Shown piece by piece: positions 8,783 through 16,730 of a stretch of 39,016 bases of DNA. The stretch is from Gemmatimonadota bacterium (lineage in GTDB: Bacteria > Gemmatimonadota > Gemmatimonadetes > Palauibacterales > KS3-K002). Under the pieces are notes generated by a model that was given only the letters and a program-made list of their open reading frames with translations, was not told the origin of the DNA and did no database searches. The stretch spans positions 650,168-689,183 of the forward strand of contig CP070812.1 of NCBI GenBank assembly GCA_020344015.1. The letters run 5' to 3'. A program made the position numbers and the translations under genes. Numbering within the stretch: position 1 is the stretch's first letter; each line of letters opens with the position of its first letter.

Positions 8783-9337
8783 ATGAGGATATTGCCACGC
8801 CGAATCGGCGCCGGCGGGCTGGCCGCGGTGTTGCTGGTGGCGCTCGTCGCCGCGGCCGCCGCTCAGCAGGGGCAGCAGCAGGCCCAGACGATTCCACCCA
8901 GCACGAACCCGACGAACCGCGCTATCTACCCTGCCGAGGGCCAGGACGAGCAGCAACAGATGACGGACCAGCTCGAGTGCTACCGCTGGGCCACGCAGCA
9001 GACTGGCTGGGACCCGTACGTCGCCTACGATCAGCTGGTCGAGCAAGGCTATGCGGCCCAGCAGACGGCCGAGCAGGCCCAGGGTGGCCTCGTCAGAGGT
9101 GCGGCCGGCGGCGCACTGGCAGGCCTGGCCATCGGTGCTATCGCCGGTGACGCCGGCAAGGGTGCCGCGATCGGCGCGATAGCCGGCGGTCTGGCCGGTG
9201 GTTCGAGATCGCGGCGCGCGCGGGCTCAGGCCCAGGCCGAGGCCGATGCAGCCGTCGAGGCGTTCAACCGACAGTTGCAGACCTGGGACAGGAACTACGT
9301 CACCTGCATGCAGGCCCACGAATACGTAGTGAACTAG
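8783..9337 (+). CDS. exported glycine-zipper protein
   Basis: The protein has 184 residues from the ATG at 8783, supported by GGAGG at 8773-8777. It has a signal peptide ending around AAAAAQQ, a Gln-rich linker, then LECYRWATQQTGWDPY. A glycine-zipper hairpin follows (GAAGGALAGLAIGAIAGDAG, then GAAIGAIAGGLAGG), with an Arg-rich turn and a helical C-terminus containing NYVTCMQAHEY. Two cysteines, in LECYRW and VTCMQAH, are placed to form a disulfide. Glycine zippers pack helices in the membrane, so an envelope location is likely. The exact function is unknown. Confidence 0.8.
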   Translation: MRILPRRIGAGGLAAVLLVALVAAAAAQQGQQQAQTIPPSTNPTNRAIYPAEGQDEQQQMTDQLECYRWATQQTGWDPYVAYDQLVEQGYAAQQTAEQAQGGLVRGAAGGALAGLAIGAIAGDAGKGAAIGAIAGGLAGGSRSRRARAQAQAEADAAVEAFNRQLQTWDRNYVTCMQAHEYVVN

Positions 9338-9353
9338 CCATCCAGGAGGCCCA

Positions 9354-9779
9354 ATGTCTGGAAATAGAATCGGAGTCAAGGCCGCGGCACTGCTCCTCGT
9401 GCCCCTTCTGACAGCGGCCGCTGTACCCAGCGACGCGGATCAGTACGTCTGTTCGCTGACCAAGGTCGTCGAGTGTGACAGCGACCTCAACTGCGGACCG
9501 CCGGCGCCGCAGTTGCCTCCTCCGACGTTCATCCACGTTGACCTGGACGACAGTCTCATCACCTTGTTGGCCCCCGCCGAGCGACGGGGCGAGACGACCC
9601 AGGTCCGCGCTATGGAGAGGGACGGCGACCGCGTGATCATGAGCGGCATCGAGGCCGGGCGCGGCTGGAGCATGATCCTCTCCGAGGCGGACGGTAGCGC
9701 CACGATCACCGTTAACTTCGGTGATGCCGCTATGGTCGTGTTCGGCCAGTGCATGCCTGAAGACTGGGCGTCGCCGTAA
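9354..9779 (+). CDS. small secreted protein of unknown function
   Basis: The 141-residue product starts 16 bases after the previous gene behind AGGAGG. Residues 1-28 look like a signal peptide (KAAALLLVPLLTAAAVPSDA). The mature part has cysteines in QYVCSLTKVVECDSDLNC and a late one in VFGQCMPEDW, suggesting disulfides in the periplasm. I do not recognise a family. The close spacing to the glycine-zipper gene suggests they are co-expressed. Confidence 0.75.
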   Translation: MSGNRIGVKAAALLLVPLLTAAAVPSDADQYVCSLTKVVECDSDLNCGPPAPQLPPPTFIHVDLDDSLITLLAPAERRGETTQVRAMERDGDRVIMSGIEAGRGWSMILSEADGSATITVNFGDAAMVVFGQCMPEDWASP

Positions 9780-9846
9780 CACATCGCCTTTCCAGCTTCG
9801 ACACCTCCCGCTACCTGTTTGTGAAGGTGGAGGATCTGTCGTAAGG

Positions 9847-10509
9847 ATGATCGAGGTCAGCGGTCTCGAGTTCCGTTACGGGGAAGGGGAGTTCCGCCTC
9901 CACGTCCCCGAACTGCGCGTTGAGCGCGGTGTGGCGGCGGCCTGCATCGGGCCCAGCGGTTCCGGCAAGACCACACTGCTGAACCTCATAGCCGGGATCC
10001 TGATGCCTCAGGGGGGAAGCGTCGTCACCGACAAAGTCGAGGTGACGCAGCTCTCCGACGAGGATCGCCGCAGCTTCCGCATCACCCACATCGGCCTCGT
10101 CTTTCAGGAGTTCGAGTTGCTCGAGTACCTGAGCGTGCTCGACAACATCCTGCTCCCTTATCGTATCAACCCGGCTCTGCGGCTCGACGCGGCGGTCCGC
10201 GAGCGGGCGGCGAGCCTGGCCGAGCAGATGGGGATCGGTGACAAGCTGGGACGCCATCCCCGCAAGCTATCGCAAGGCGAACGCCAGCGCGTCGCCGTCT
10301 GTCGGGCGGTGTTGCCGGAGCCCGTACTGCTGCTCACCGACGAGCCCACCGGTAACCTCGACCCGGCGAACAAGGGGCGCGTGCTCGACATCATCCTCGA
10401 CTACGCGAAGGACACCGGTGCTACGCTGCTCACGGTCACCCACGACCACGACCTGCTGCGCAAGTTCGACCAGGTCATCGATATCAAGGACTTCGGGGTG
10501 ATCGGATGA
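9847..10509 (+). CDS. ABC transporter ATP-binding protein (LolD/MacB type)
   Basis: The 220-residue ATPase has Walker A GPSGSGKT (35-42), a Q-loop FQEFELLEYLSVLDNI, the signature LSQGERQRV (141-149), Walker B LLLTDEPTGNLDP and a switch histidine in TVTHDHD. The Q-loop and D-loop style match the LolD/MacB/FtsE group, which drives FtsX-type permeases rather than metal importers. The ATG at 9847 begins the conserved MIEVSGLEFRYG. Its stop overlaps the permease start (ATGA), so the two are made as a pair. Confidence 0.93.
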   Translation: MIEVSGLEFRYGEGEFRLHVPELRVERGVAAACIGPSGSGKTTLLNLIAGILMPQGGSVVTDKVEVTQLSDEDRRSFRITHIGLVFQEFELLEYLSVLDNILLPYRINPALRLDAAVRERAASLAEQMGIGDKLGRHPRKLSQGERQRVAVCRAVLPEPVLLLTDEPTGNLDPANKGRVLDIILDYAKDTGATLLTVTHDHDLLRKFDQVIDIKDFGVIG

Positions 10510-11687
10510 AACAGACGCTCTACCTTGCCTGGCGCTACCTCGCCTTCCACCGCGTCAAGACGACCATCCTTATTGTCGCGATCACGCTGATCGTCTACCT
10601 GCCGATCGGGCTTCGCGTGCTGGTCGATCAGAGCGCTGCGCAGCTGACGGCACGGGCGGTGGCCACGCCGCTCCTCATCGGCAGCAAAGGCAGCCCGCTG
10701 GAGCTAGTGCTCAACACTTTGTATTTCCAGTCCGACTACCCGGACCCCATGCGTTACGCCCAGGTCGAGCGTGTAACCGAGTCAGGGCTCGCCCTCGCCG
10801 TCCCCATGTACGTGCGCTTCAACGCCCAGGGTCACCCGATCGTCGGCACCAGCTACGAGTACTTCGAGTATCGCAGGTTGGAGATCGAATCAGGTCGGCA
10901 ACTCGTCACGCTGGGCGAGTGCGTGTTGGGCTCGCGGGTCGCGGAAGCGATGGGCGTGGGGCCGGACGAGTTCGTCATCTCGTCGCCCGAGAGCGTCTTC
11001 GATCTGGCCGGCGTCTATCCGTTGCGCATGAAGGTCGTCGGTGTGCTGGGCTACTCGGACAGCGCCGATGACGACGCGATCTTCGTCGACGTGAAGACGG
11101 CCTGGATCATCGAGGGGCTGGGCCACGGACACATGGATCTGACGCGGCCCGAGGCGGCGGCTGGCGTGCTCACGCGCGACTCGACCAACGTCGTCGGCAA
11201 TCCGGCGGTCGTGCAGTACAACGAGATCACGCCCGACAACATCGACAGCTTCCATTTCCACGGCGACCTGTCCGAGTTCCCGGTCACCGCCGTCCTGGCA
11301 GTGCCGCCAGATCAACGGTCGTCGGCGATCCTGCAGGGCCGCTACCAGGCCGCCGACGAGGTCGCGATGATCGTGCGCCCCGTGGATGTGATGGACGAGC
11401 TGCTCGATACAATATTGACAGTGCAGAGCTTCGTCACCGCGGGCGCGATCATCGTTGGGTTGGCGACACTGGCGACCGCGGCGCTGGTCTTCCTGCTGTC
11501 GCTGCGCCTGCGACGCCGCGAGATCGAGACGATGTTCAAGATCGGCGGCTCGCGCCTCAGCGTCGCGTCTGTGATGACGTCCGAGATCGTTGCGGTACTG
11601 GTGGTCGGTGTCCTGCTGGCCGGTGGGCTGACCTTCCTGACCAGTCAGTTCGGCTCCGCCGCCATCCGCGCCTTTATCAGAATGTGA
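10506..11687 (+). CDS. FtsX/MacB-like ABC permease, short at the C-terminus
   Basis: The 393-residue protein has TM1 at about 19-39, a large extracytoplasmic domain (about 40-300), and two helices near the end: FVTAGAIIVGLATLATAALV, followed by the cytoplasmic RRREIETMFKIGGSR loop, and SEIVAVLVVGVLLAGGLTFL. The loop is the conserved coupling segment of FtsX-like permeases. The family normally has a fourth helix; here the protein ends soon after the third (RAFIRM), so it appears to lack the last one. It is coupled to the ATPase and lies 25 bp before a ZnuA-like lipoprotein gene. Confidence 0.88.
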   Translation: MKQTLYLAWRYLAFHRVKTTILIVAITLIVYLPIGLRVLVDQSAAQLTARAVATPLLIGSKGSPLELVLNTLYFQSDYPDPMRYAQVERVTESGLALAVPMYVRFNAQGHPIVGTSYEYFEYRRLEIESGRQLVTLGECVLGSRVAEAMGVGPDEFVISSPESVFDLAGVYPLRMKVVGVLGYSDSADDDAIFVDVKTAWIIEGLGHGHMDLTRPEAAAGVLTRDSTNVVGNPAVVQYNEITPDNIDSFHFHGDLSEFPVTAVLAVPPDQRSSAILQGRYQAADEVAMIVRPVDVMDELLDTILTVQSFVTAGAIIVGLATLATAALVFLLSLRLRRREIETMFKIGGSRLSVASVMTSEIVAVLVVGVLLAGGLTFLTSQFGSAAIRAFIRM

Positions 11688-11712
11688 TTCTTTCTCGCAG
11701 CCGGAGGTATCG

Positions 11713-12642
11713 ATGGGTTACTGCAAGCTGGTCAACGTAATAGCAGTGCTAGGACTGGCTTTGATGGTTGCTGCCTGTGGTGAGTCGCGAACCGATGAAA
11801 TGGAAGCGGCGGCAGAGGATGATGCGAAACTCAGCGTCTACGCGGTCAACTATCCTCTGCAATTCATGGCGGAGCGGATCGGCGGCGACCTCGTTCAGGT
11901 CGAGTTTCCGGCGCCTGCCGACGTCGATCCGGCCTACTGGTCGCCCGACGCGGAGACGATCGGCGCCTACCAAAGGGCCGACCTGATTCTGCTCAACGGA
12001 GCGCGATACGCAGGTTGGGTCGACCTCACCACGCTGCCGGCCTCGAAACTGGTCAACACTTCGCAGGCGTTCGAGGGACGCTACATCGAGCTCGAAGGTG
12101 TCGTGACCCATAGCCACGGTCCTGAGGGCGAGCATGCGCATGGCGACCTCGCCTTCACCACGTGGCTGGATCCGACCCTGGCGCTCGAGCAGGCGCGTGC
12201 GATCCAACATACCTTCGCCGCCGCGCTACCGGAACACGAGGAAGCGTTCCAACGGCGCTACACTGCTTTCGAGCGCGATGTGCTGAACCTCGACGGGACA
12301 CTCGAGGCCCTGTTCGCCGCGAACCCCGGGCGGCCGCTGCTCGGCTCGCACCCGGTCTACCAGTACTTCGCCCGTCGTTACAACCTGAACCTGCAAAGCG
12401 TCCACTTCGAGCCCGACGAGATGCCGGACGAGGCGAGCTGGAGTGACCTGGGGATGCTGCTGCGCGACCATCCTGTGGACATAATGCTCTGGGAGGCCGA
12501 GCCGATGGCCGAGATCGCGGCGCGGCTCCGCGAGCTGGGGATCGTGAGCGTGGTCTTCGACCCGTGCGCCAACCGGCCGGCCCAGGGAAATCTCGAGTCG
12601 GTGATGACGCAGAACCTGGCCAACCTTCAGGCCGTGTTTTAG
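11713..12642 (+). CDS. ZnuA/TroA-like cluster A-I substrate-binding lipoprotein with degenerate metal site
   Basis: The 309-residue protein has a lipobox at MVAAC (Cys22). The fold of metal-binding proteins is recognisable from VYAVNYPLQFMAERIGGD, the His-rich loop THSHGPEGEHAHGD (132-145), TTWLDP, and GSHPVYQYFARRYNL. In ZnuA the metal ligands lie in DPH-type motifs. Here the first is DPAYWSP (His replaced by Ala) and the second is AFTTWLDP (His replaced by Thr); only the third His (GSHP) remains. It follows an FtsX-type permease, not a ZnuB type. Periplasmic metal or ligand sensing is possible; classical zinc import is uncertain. Confidence 0.82.
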   Translation: MGYCKLVNVIAVLGLALMVAACGESRTDEMEAAAEDDAKLSVYAVNYPLQFMAERIGGDLVQVEFPAPADVDPAYWSPDAETIGAYQRADLILLNGARYAGWVDLTTLPASKLVNTSQAFEGRYIELEGVVTHSHGPEGEHAHGDLAFTTWLDPTLALEQARAIQHTFAAALPEHEEAFQRRYTAFERDVLNLDGTLEALFAANPGRPLLGSHPVYQYFARRYNLNLQSVHFEPDEMPDEASWSDLGMLLRDHPVDIMLWEAEPMAEIAARLRELGIVSVVFDPCANRPAQGNLESVMTQNLANLQAVF

Positions 12643-12648
12643 GTCGCT

Positions 12649-13245
12649 ATGGAAAAAGTCCGCTACGTCCTGGCCCTGCTCTCGATCATGACGTACCCGC
12701 CGGCGGTGGGCTGGTGGTACGTGACCCACCCGTTCGTGGATTTCTGGCGCCGGCTGGGACGACCGGCGTTCTACACGGTCGTTACAATCGGTTCGTTCAT
12801 CATCATGGGGGCGATCTATCTCGTACGCGAACCACTGCTCGCCGTTGAGTACGGCACCAACCGCGCCCTGTGGCCGCTCGCCCTCGTCGTATACGGCGTC
12901 TCCGTCTACATCGAGATTCGCTGCCGCAAATATCTGAAGGGGAAGATCCTGGTGGGCGTTCCGGAGTTGGCGCCCGACGGCCGCGGCGGCAGTCTGATCA
13001 CCCAGGGTATCTACAGGCGCATTCGGCATCCCCGCTACGTGGCCGTATGGCTGGGCACCGTGGCCGTCGCGCTCTTCACCAACTACCTCGCCGTCTACAT
13101 CATCGCCATAGCGATCTTGCCGGCGCTCTACCTCGTTGTCGTTCTGGAAGAGAAAGAATTGCGCGACAGGTTCGGCGAAGAGTACGTGAAGTATTGCGAG
13201 GCGGTACCGCGGTTCTTCCCTAGACGATCGACGCCGGAGGTGTGA
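12649..13245 (+). CDS. isoprenylcysteine carboxyl methyltransferase (ICMT)-like membrane methyltransferase
   Basis: The 198-residue integral membrane protein has about five helices. It carries the family's C-terminal signature GIYRRIRHPRYVAVWLG and EEKELRDRFGEEYVKYCEAVPRFFPR, which bind S-adenosylmethionine at the membrane face. Bacterial members methylate small lipids or unknown substrates, so no substrate can be given. It starts six bases after the ZnuA-like gene and is probably the last gene of that operon. Its TGA abuts the stop of the convergent PIN gene (TGATCA). Confidence 0.88.
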   Translation: MEKVRYVLALLSIMTYPPAVGWWYVTHPFVDFWRRLGRPAFYTVVTIGSFIIMGAIYLVREPLLAVEYGTNRALWPLALVVYGVSVYIEIRCRKYLKGKILVGVPELAPDGRGGSLITQGIYRRIRHPRYVAVWLGTVAVALFTNYLAVYIIAIAILPALYLVVVLEEKELRDRFGEEYVKYCEAVPRFFPRRSTPEV

Positions 13246-13632
13246 TCAAGGCCGCCCGAACGCCGCCGCGAGAGCGCGATCGAAGGTCTTGATCTCATCT
13301 ACATCTCTGCGCTTGCAGCATGCGAGGTGCAAAAGGTCGCGGGCGCCAAGCTCCGCGTAGCGCTCCACCAGGGCACGCGCAAAGCGGACGTCCTCGGGCT
13401 CGACCGACCAGAACACGTCAATGCGGCCCTCGGCTAGGGTCAGAGCGGCGTCGAGAGTCTCTAGCCTGTTCACCGGAAGATAGGCGTGAACGAGTTCTTG
13501 CAGCACTTCGGCCGACGTCGCGAGCCGCTCCCCACCCTCGAGGCTCTCCTCGAAGAAATGCCGCGCCTGACCCTTGAGGGGATGCTCACCACCGACGGCG
13601 TACATGATGATGTTCGTGTCCACGAAGATCAC
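13246..13632 (-). CDS. PIN-domain ribonuclease toxin (VapC-like)
   Basis: The protein has 128 residues from the GTG at 13632, which overlaps the antitoxin stop as GTGA and has GGGGAG about nine bases upstream. The PIN fold is seen in VIFVDTNIIMYAVGG (first catalytic Asp), SAEVLQELVHAY (Glu), the mid-domain DVRFARAL, and ARDLLHLACCKRRDVDEIKTFD (the later acidic residues). VapC-type toxins cleave RNA, often initiator tRNA or rRNA loops; the target here is unknown. An in-frame upstream start at 13722 would lie inside the antitoxin and is less likely. Confidence 0.88.
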   Translation of the reverse strand: MIFVDTNIIMYAVGGEHPLKGQARHFFEESLEGGERLATSAEVLQELVHAYLPVNRLETLDAALTLAEGRIDVFWSVEPEDVRFARALVERYAELGARDLLHLACCKRRDVDEIKTFDRALAAAFGRP

Positions 13633-13904
13633 GTGTCGCTGCTCCCCGAGCCCTTCGAGCCCTCGATCACCCGCCGGTGATCCTCCCAGTCCGGTTCCTC
13701 CCCCGTTTCCCGGCGATCGCACGACGCGAAAAAGGCCCGCAGCTCCTCACGCGTTTCAAGCCTCCGCCTGCCCTCCCCGGCCGCGAGCTTCTCCCGCGCC
13801 GCCTCCCGGATCCAGGCTGCCAGGGTCTTACCCTCCAGCTCCGCTCGGCTGCGAAAGCGTTCCTTCTCGGCCTCGTCGATGACTATGTGGATCCGCACAC
13901 TCAT
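13629..13904 (-). CDS. ribbon-helix-helix antitoxin partner of the PIN toxin
   Basis: The 91-residue protein begins with a strand and two helices, MSVRIHIVIDEAEKERFRSR and KTLAAWIREAAREKL, as in CopG/Arc-type antitoxins. The acidic C-terminal tail (DWEDHRRVIEGS) is suited to wrapping and blocking the toxin. GAGGG is six bases before the ATG. The four-base overlap with the toxin start is the classic coupled arrangement, with the antitoxin first. Repressor binding upstream is expected of such antitoxins. Confidence 0.82.
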   Translation of the reverse strand: MSVRIHIVIDEAEKERFRSRAELEGKTLAAWIREAAREKLAAGEGRRRLETREELRAFFASCDRRETGEEPDWEDHRRVIEGSKGSGSSDT

Positions 13905-13918
13905 GAACGTCCCTCATG

Positions 13919-13955
13919 CACATGGGTAATACACATACACATTCTATTAGCACAT
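13919..13955 (-). promoter_or_regulatory. candidate operator of the toxin-antitoxin pair
   Basis: Four copies of CACAT start at 13919, 13932, 13938 and 13951. They fall into two pairs each offset by 19 bp (13919/13938 and 13932/13951), just upstream of the antitoxin start. Evenly phased short direct repeats are what dimeric ribbon-helix-helix repressors bind. The role is inferred from position and spacing only. Confidence 0.4.
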
Positions 13956-14000
13956 ACGGCATCCCGTCAATCCCGGCCTGCTTTCGCTGCTGGGCGACGC

Positions 14001-15473
14001 TCAGTTCTCCCAGGGGGCCGTCGTGACGAACTCCCGGTCCAGCCGGATGCGAGGCTCGCTTACCGGCTCGCCGCGGAGGAACTGGAGGACACCCTGCAGG
14101 ATGAGAGGCGACACGATCAGCAGGTCGTCGTCGTGTGTGCCGTTCTCGATGATCATGTGCTCGCTGTTCGGGAAGCCGGCCTGGACTTCCTCAGCGTTGC
14201 TGGGCGGGGTGCGTGCGTCGAGCGTGCCGCTGATGAAGAGAACGGGCATGTCTCCGCTCACCGGCGAGCGGAACTCGGGGCCGAGGTCGGTGTGCGGGAA
14301 GAACTCGCAGATTTCGGGGAATGGGAAGTTCACGGCGTCGCCGAGGATGCTCGTTTCGGCTTCCCGGGCGATACGCGCGCGCCGTTCCGGCGAGACGCCG
14401 GAGGCGCAATCCATCGCGGCAGCCATCGCCGAGGCACGGCGACCGCGGCGCTGGCTCGCCTCGACTGCGGCGAGCGGACTGAAGTCGCCCTCCCCGAGCG
14501 CGCGAACGGCGACGGCGAGCAGTGCGATGTCCTCGTCGTCGCCCAGCAGGTCGACGAACGCGTCCTGCACGTCGAACTTGCTCAGCGCGACGGTGACGGG
14601 ATCGCCGCCGGGCCCGGGGGCCTGCACGAAGACCGGTTCGCGCTCCAACCGTTCCATGATCGCTCGCGTGGTCCCCACGATGTCGGGTGCGATCGCCCGC
14701 GCTTCGGGATCCGTCTTCACCAGGCTGTCGGCCCGCGCCAGGGTCCTGTCGAGGTTGCTCGGCAGCTTGAGCGTGTGTGCCGGACCCTCGACGCCGGCGA
14801 GTACCGCCTTGTGCACGCGGTCGGGGTAGCGGCGCATGTAGGCGAGCGCCAGGTGCGTGCCGTAGCTGATCCCCCATAGTGTCAACTGCTCCGCGCCCAG
14901 CGCGACACGCAGTGCCTCCAGGTCGTCGGCGCTGGCGTTCGTGTGGTACGCCGCCAGGTCGACGCCCTGCGCTTCCCAATGGGCGACGCACTCCTCAGCG
15001 AACCCCTCGAGGATCGGCGTCATTATCTCGGGGTCAGCCGGGACATCGAGCGGGTAGTCGTATGAGTTCGGGCAGACTAAACGCGGCTCGGTGCCGTTAG
15101 CGCCCCGCTGATCCCAGGCGATCACGTCGCCGGCCTCACGCAGCGCCTGGAAGAAGGGGAAGCGATCGCCCGACGAGCTACCCGAGCCCGATCCGCCGGG
15201 TCCGCCGGCCAGATAGACGATGGGCGGTCCGGGCTCGTCCCCGGTGGCGGCATAGCGATAGAAGTGCAACTTGATGGTGGCGCCCGTGGTGTCCTCCCAG
15301 CGCTCGGGCACGTAGAGAGAGCCCTCTTCAGCCTCGGCGCTCTGCTCCGGTCCCTCATGCGTCCTCACTGTAACCGGAGTCAGCTCCAGCTGTCCTACCC
15401 GTTGCGCCGGCTCCTGCGGCTGACAAGAGAGGATCGTAGCGAGAGCTAGGATGGAATAGCGCGATACGGCCAT
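14001..15473 (-). CDS. alpha/beta-hydrolase lipoprotein, S33 tripeptidyl-aminopeptidase-like
   Basis: The protein has 490 residues from the ATG at 15473, chosen for AAGGAG seven bases upstream and the lipoprotein signal that follows (ILALATILSC). The catalytic serine is in WGISYGTHLAL, the Asp in FISGTLDARTPPSNAEE, and the His in MIIENGTHDDDLL. The oxyanion-hole segment is VYLAGGPGGSG. The C-terminal TAP-like domain and the length match secreted proline/tripeptidyl aminopeptidases. It probably trims peptides in the periplasm or at the outer membrane. It is divergent from the first copy of the Cys-motif family, with 178 bp between the starts. Confidence 0.88.
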   Translation of the reverse strand: MAVSRYSILALATILSCQPQEPAQRVGQLELTPVTVRTHEGPEQSAEAEEGSLYVPERWEDTTGATIKLHFYRYAATGDEPGPPIVYLAGGPGGSGSGSSSGDRFPFFQALREAGDVIAWDQRGANGTEPRLVCPNSYDYPLDVPADPEIMTPILEGFAEECVAHWEAQGVDLAAYHTNASADDLEALRVALGAEQLTLWGISYGTHLALAYMRRYPDRVHKAVLAGVEGPAHTLKLPSNLDRTLARADSLVKTDPEARAIAPDIVGTTRAIMERLEREPVFVQAPGPGGDPVTVALSKFDVQDAFVDLLGDDEDIALLAVAVRALGEGDFSPLAAVEASQRRGRRASAMAAAMDCASGVSPERRARIAREAETSILGDAVNFPFPEICEFFPHTDLGPEFRSPVSGDMPVLFISGTLDARTPPSNAEEVQAGFPNSEHMIIENGTHDDDLLIVSPLILQGVLQFLRGEPVSEPRIRLDREFVTTAPWEN

Positions 15474-15651
15474 TTCTGCACTCCTTCGCTGAGACTGCGG
15501 TCTGTGGTGGTCTGGGCTGCCGCCGGGAGATGGCGATATCCCATGACTACGGGGGGCGGCGCCGCACGGTTTCGCCGGGCACGCGTCAAACCTGTTCCGG
15601 CTCGCCGTCGTACATAAGTTACAGGGGCCCTCGTGCGTACTGATCGCCACA

Positions 15652-16668
15652 GTGTATAAGACCTGCATCTACTGTCACCGTAACCTCGGTGAGAACGAGT
15701 CGGTCGAGAACTTCCCCGTCGGGCGCCGCCTCGCCTTCGACGCGGAGAAGGGCCGGCTGTGGGTCGTCTGCGATAACTGCCGGCGCTGGAACCTGACGCC
15801 GCTGGAGGAGCGCTGGGAGGCCATCGAGGAGTGCGAGCGCTATTATCGCGAGACGACGATCCGCTACTCGACCGACAACATAGGGCTGGCCCAGCTGGGC
15901 GAGGGACTGGATCTGGTGCGGATCGGCAGGCCTCAGCGACCCGAGTTCGCCGCCTGGCGCTATGGCCGCCAATTTGTGAGGCGGCGGCTTGTCAGGTTAG
16001 CCAGGGACCTGAGCGTGGCCGCCGGCGCGATCGCCGCACATGTGCTCGGCGTGAACGCCATCCTCTGGTTCGTCTGGATGGGCTCCAAGCGACGGATCGT
16101 GGTGCGCGTCACCAGCCCCGAAGGCAAGCCGCTGCCGGTGGCGGCCGACGACATCAAGGAGGTGCGGCTAGTCACGACTGAGACGCCCGAGGGGTGGGGG
16201 CTTAGTGTGCCTTACAGAACGGGTATCATGGAGATCGAGCCCTGGCGCACCTTCGCCGATACCGACGGTGACACGGCGGTGCTGGTCGGGCCCACTGCGG
16301 TGCGGGCGGCGGGCAAGCTCCTGCCTAAGGTGAACACTTATGGTGGCAGCACCGGCCAGGTACGGGATGCCGTTGGGCTGATCGAGGATGCCGGCAGCCC
16401 GGAGCGGCTTTACCGGAAAGCCGCGCGCGAGGAGGGCTATGTGGCCGTGGCGATGTTCGACAAGGACGCCAGCATCATCGGCTCGATGCATCCGCAGGTC
16501 CGGTTGGCCCTCGAGATGGCGGCTCACGAGGAGGCGGAGCGACGCGCGCTGGAGGAAGAGCTGAAGGAGTTGGAGCGCGACTGGCGCGACGCGGAGATGA
16601 TCGCGGCAATAGCCGATCGGCTGCTCGTTCCTGAGGACGTGGAGGAGTGGATAAGGAAGAACCGGTAG
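15652..16668 (+). CDS. Cys-motif paralogue family, copy A (unknown function)
   Basis: I do not recognise a named family. The 338-residue protein starts at GTG, aligned with the ATG starts of its four paralogues; no ribosome site is clear. Cys5-x2-Cys8 and Cys40-x2-Cys43 form a probable zinc ribbon, and Cys61 (WEAIEECER) is also invariant. Residues 73-108 contain STDNIGLA and LVRIGRP-x-R-x-EFAAWRYG. A hydrophobic stretch follows (about 115-143), then a beta-rich region with GWGLSVPYRT and TAVRAAGKLLPKVNTYGG. The C-terminus is a charged helix, RLALEMAAHEEAERRAL to VEEWIRK. Membrane anchorage with a cytosolic zinc domain is inferred. Confidence 0.85.
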   Translation: MYKTCIYCHRNLGENESVENFPVGRRLAFDAEKGRLWVVCDNCRRWNLTPLEERWEAIEECERYYRETTIRYSTDNIGLAQLGEGLDLVRIGRPQRPEFAAWRYGRQFVRRRLVRLARDLSVAAGAIAAHVLGVNAILWFVWMGSKRRIVVRVTSPEGKPLPVAADDIKEVRLVTTETPEGWGLSVPYRTGIMEIEPWRTFADTDGDTAVLVGPTAVRAAGKLLPKVNTYGGSTGQVRDAVGLIEDAGSPERLYRKAAREEGYVAVAMFDKDASIIGSMHPQVRLALEMAAHEEAERRALEEELKELERDWRDAEMIAAIADRLLVPEDVEEWIRKNR

Positions 16669-16702
16669 TCGGTGGTCAGTAATCAGTCTTAGTTCCACCG
16701 AC
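16668..16702. repeat. intergenic hairpin repeat between copies A and B
   Basis: The 62-bp gap contains GTCGGTGG (16668-16675) pairing perfectly with CCACCGAC (16695-16702), flanked by degenerate GTCAGTA- and GACAACT-type heptamers. A homologous, longer version sits between copies C and D. No T-run follows, so a terminator is unlikely; an mRNA stem or a recombination scar is possible. Confidence 0.65.
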
Positions 16703-16730
16703 AACAGACAACTGACAACCGCCAACCGGA

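Noticed and set aside
13633..13722. An upstream ATG/GTG start for the PIN toxin
   Set aside because: It would place the start inside the antitoxin gene and add a Gly/Pro-rich stretch absent from PIN domains; the GTG at 13632 is coupled to the antitoxin stop and has a ribosome site.
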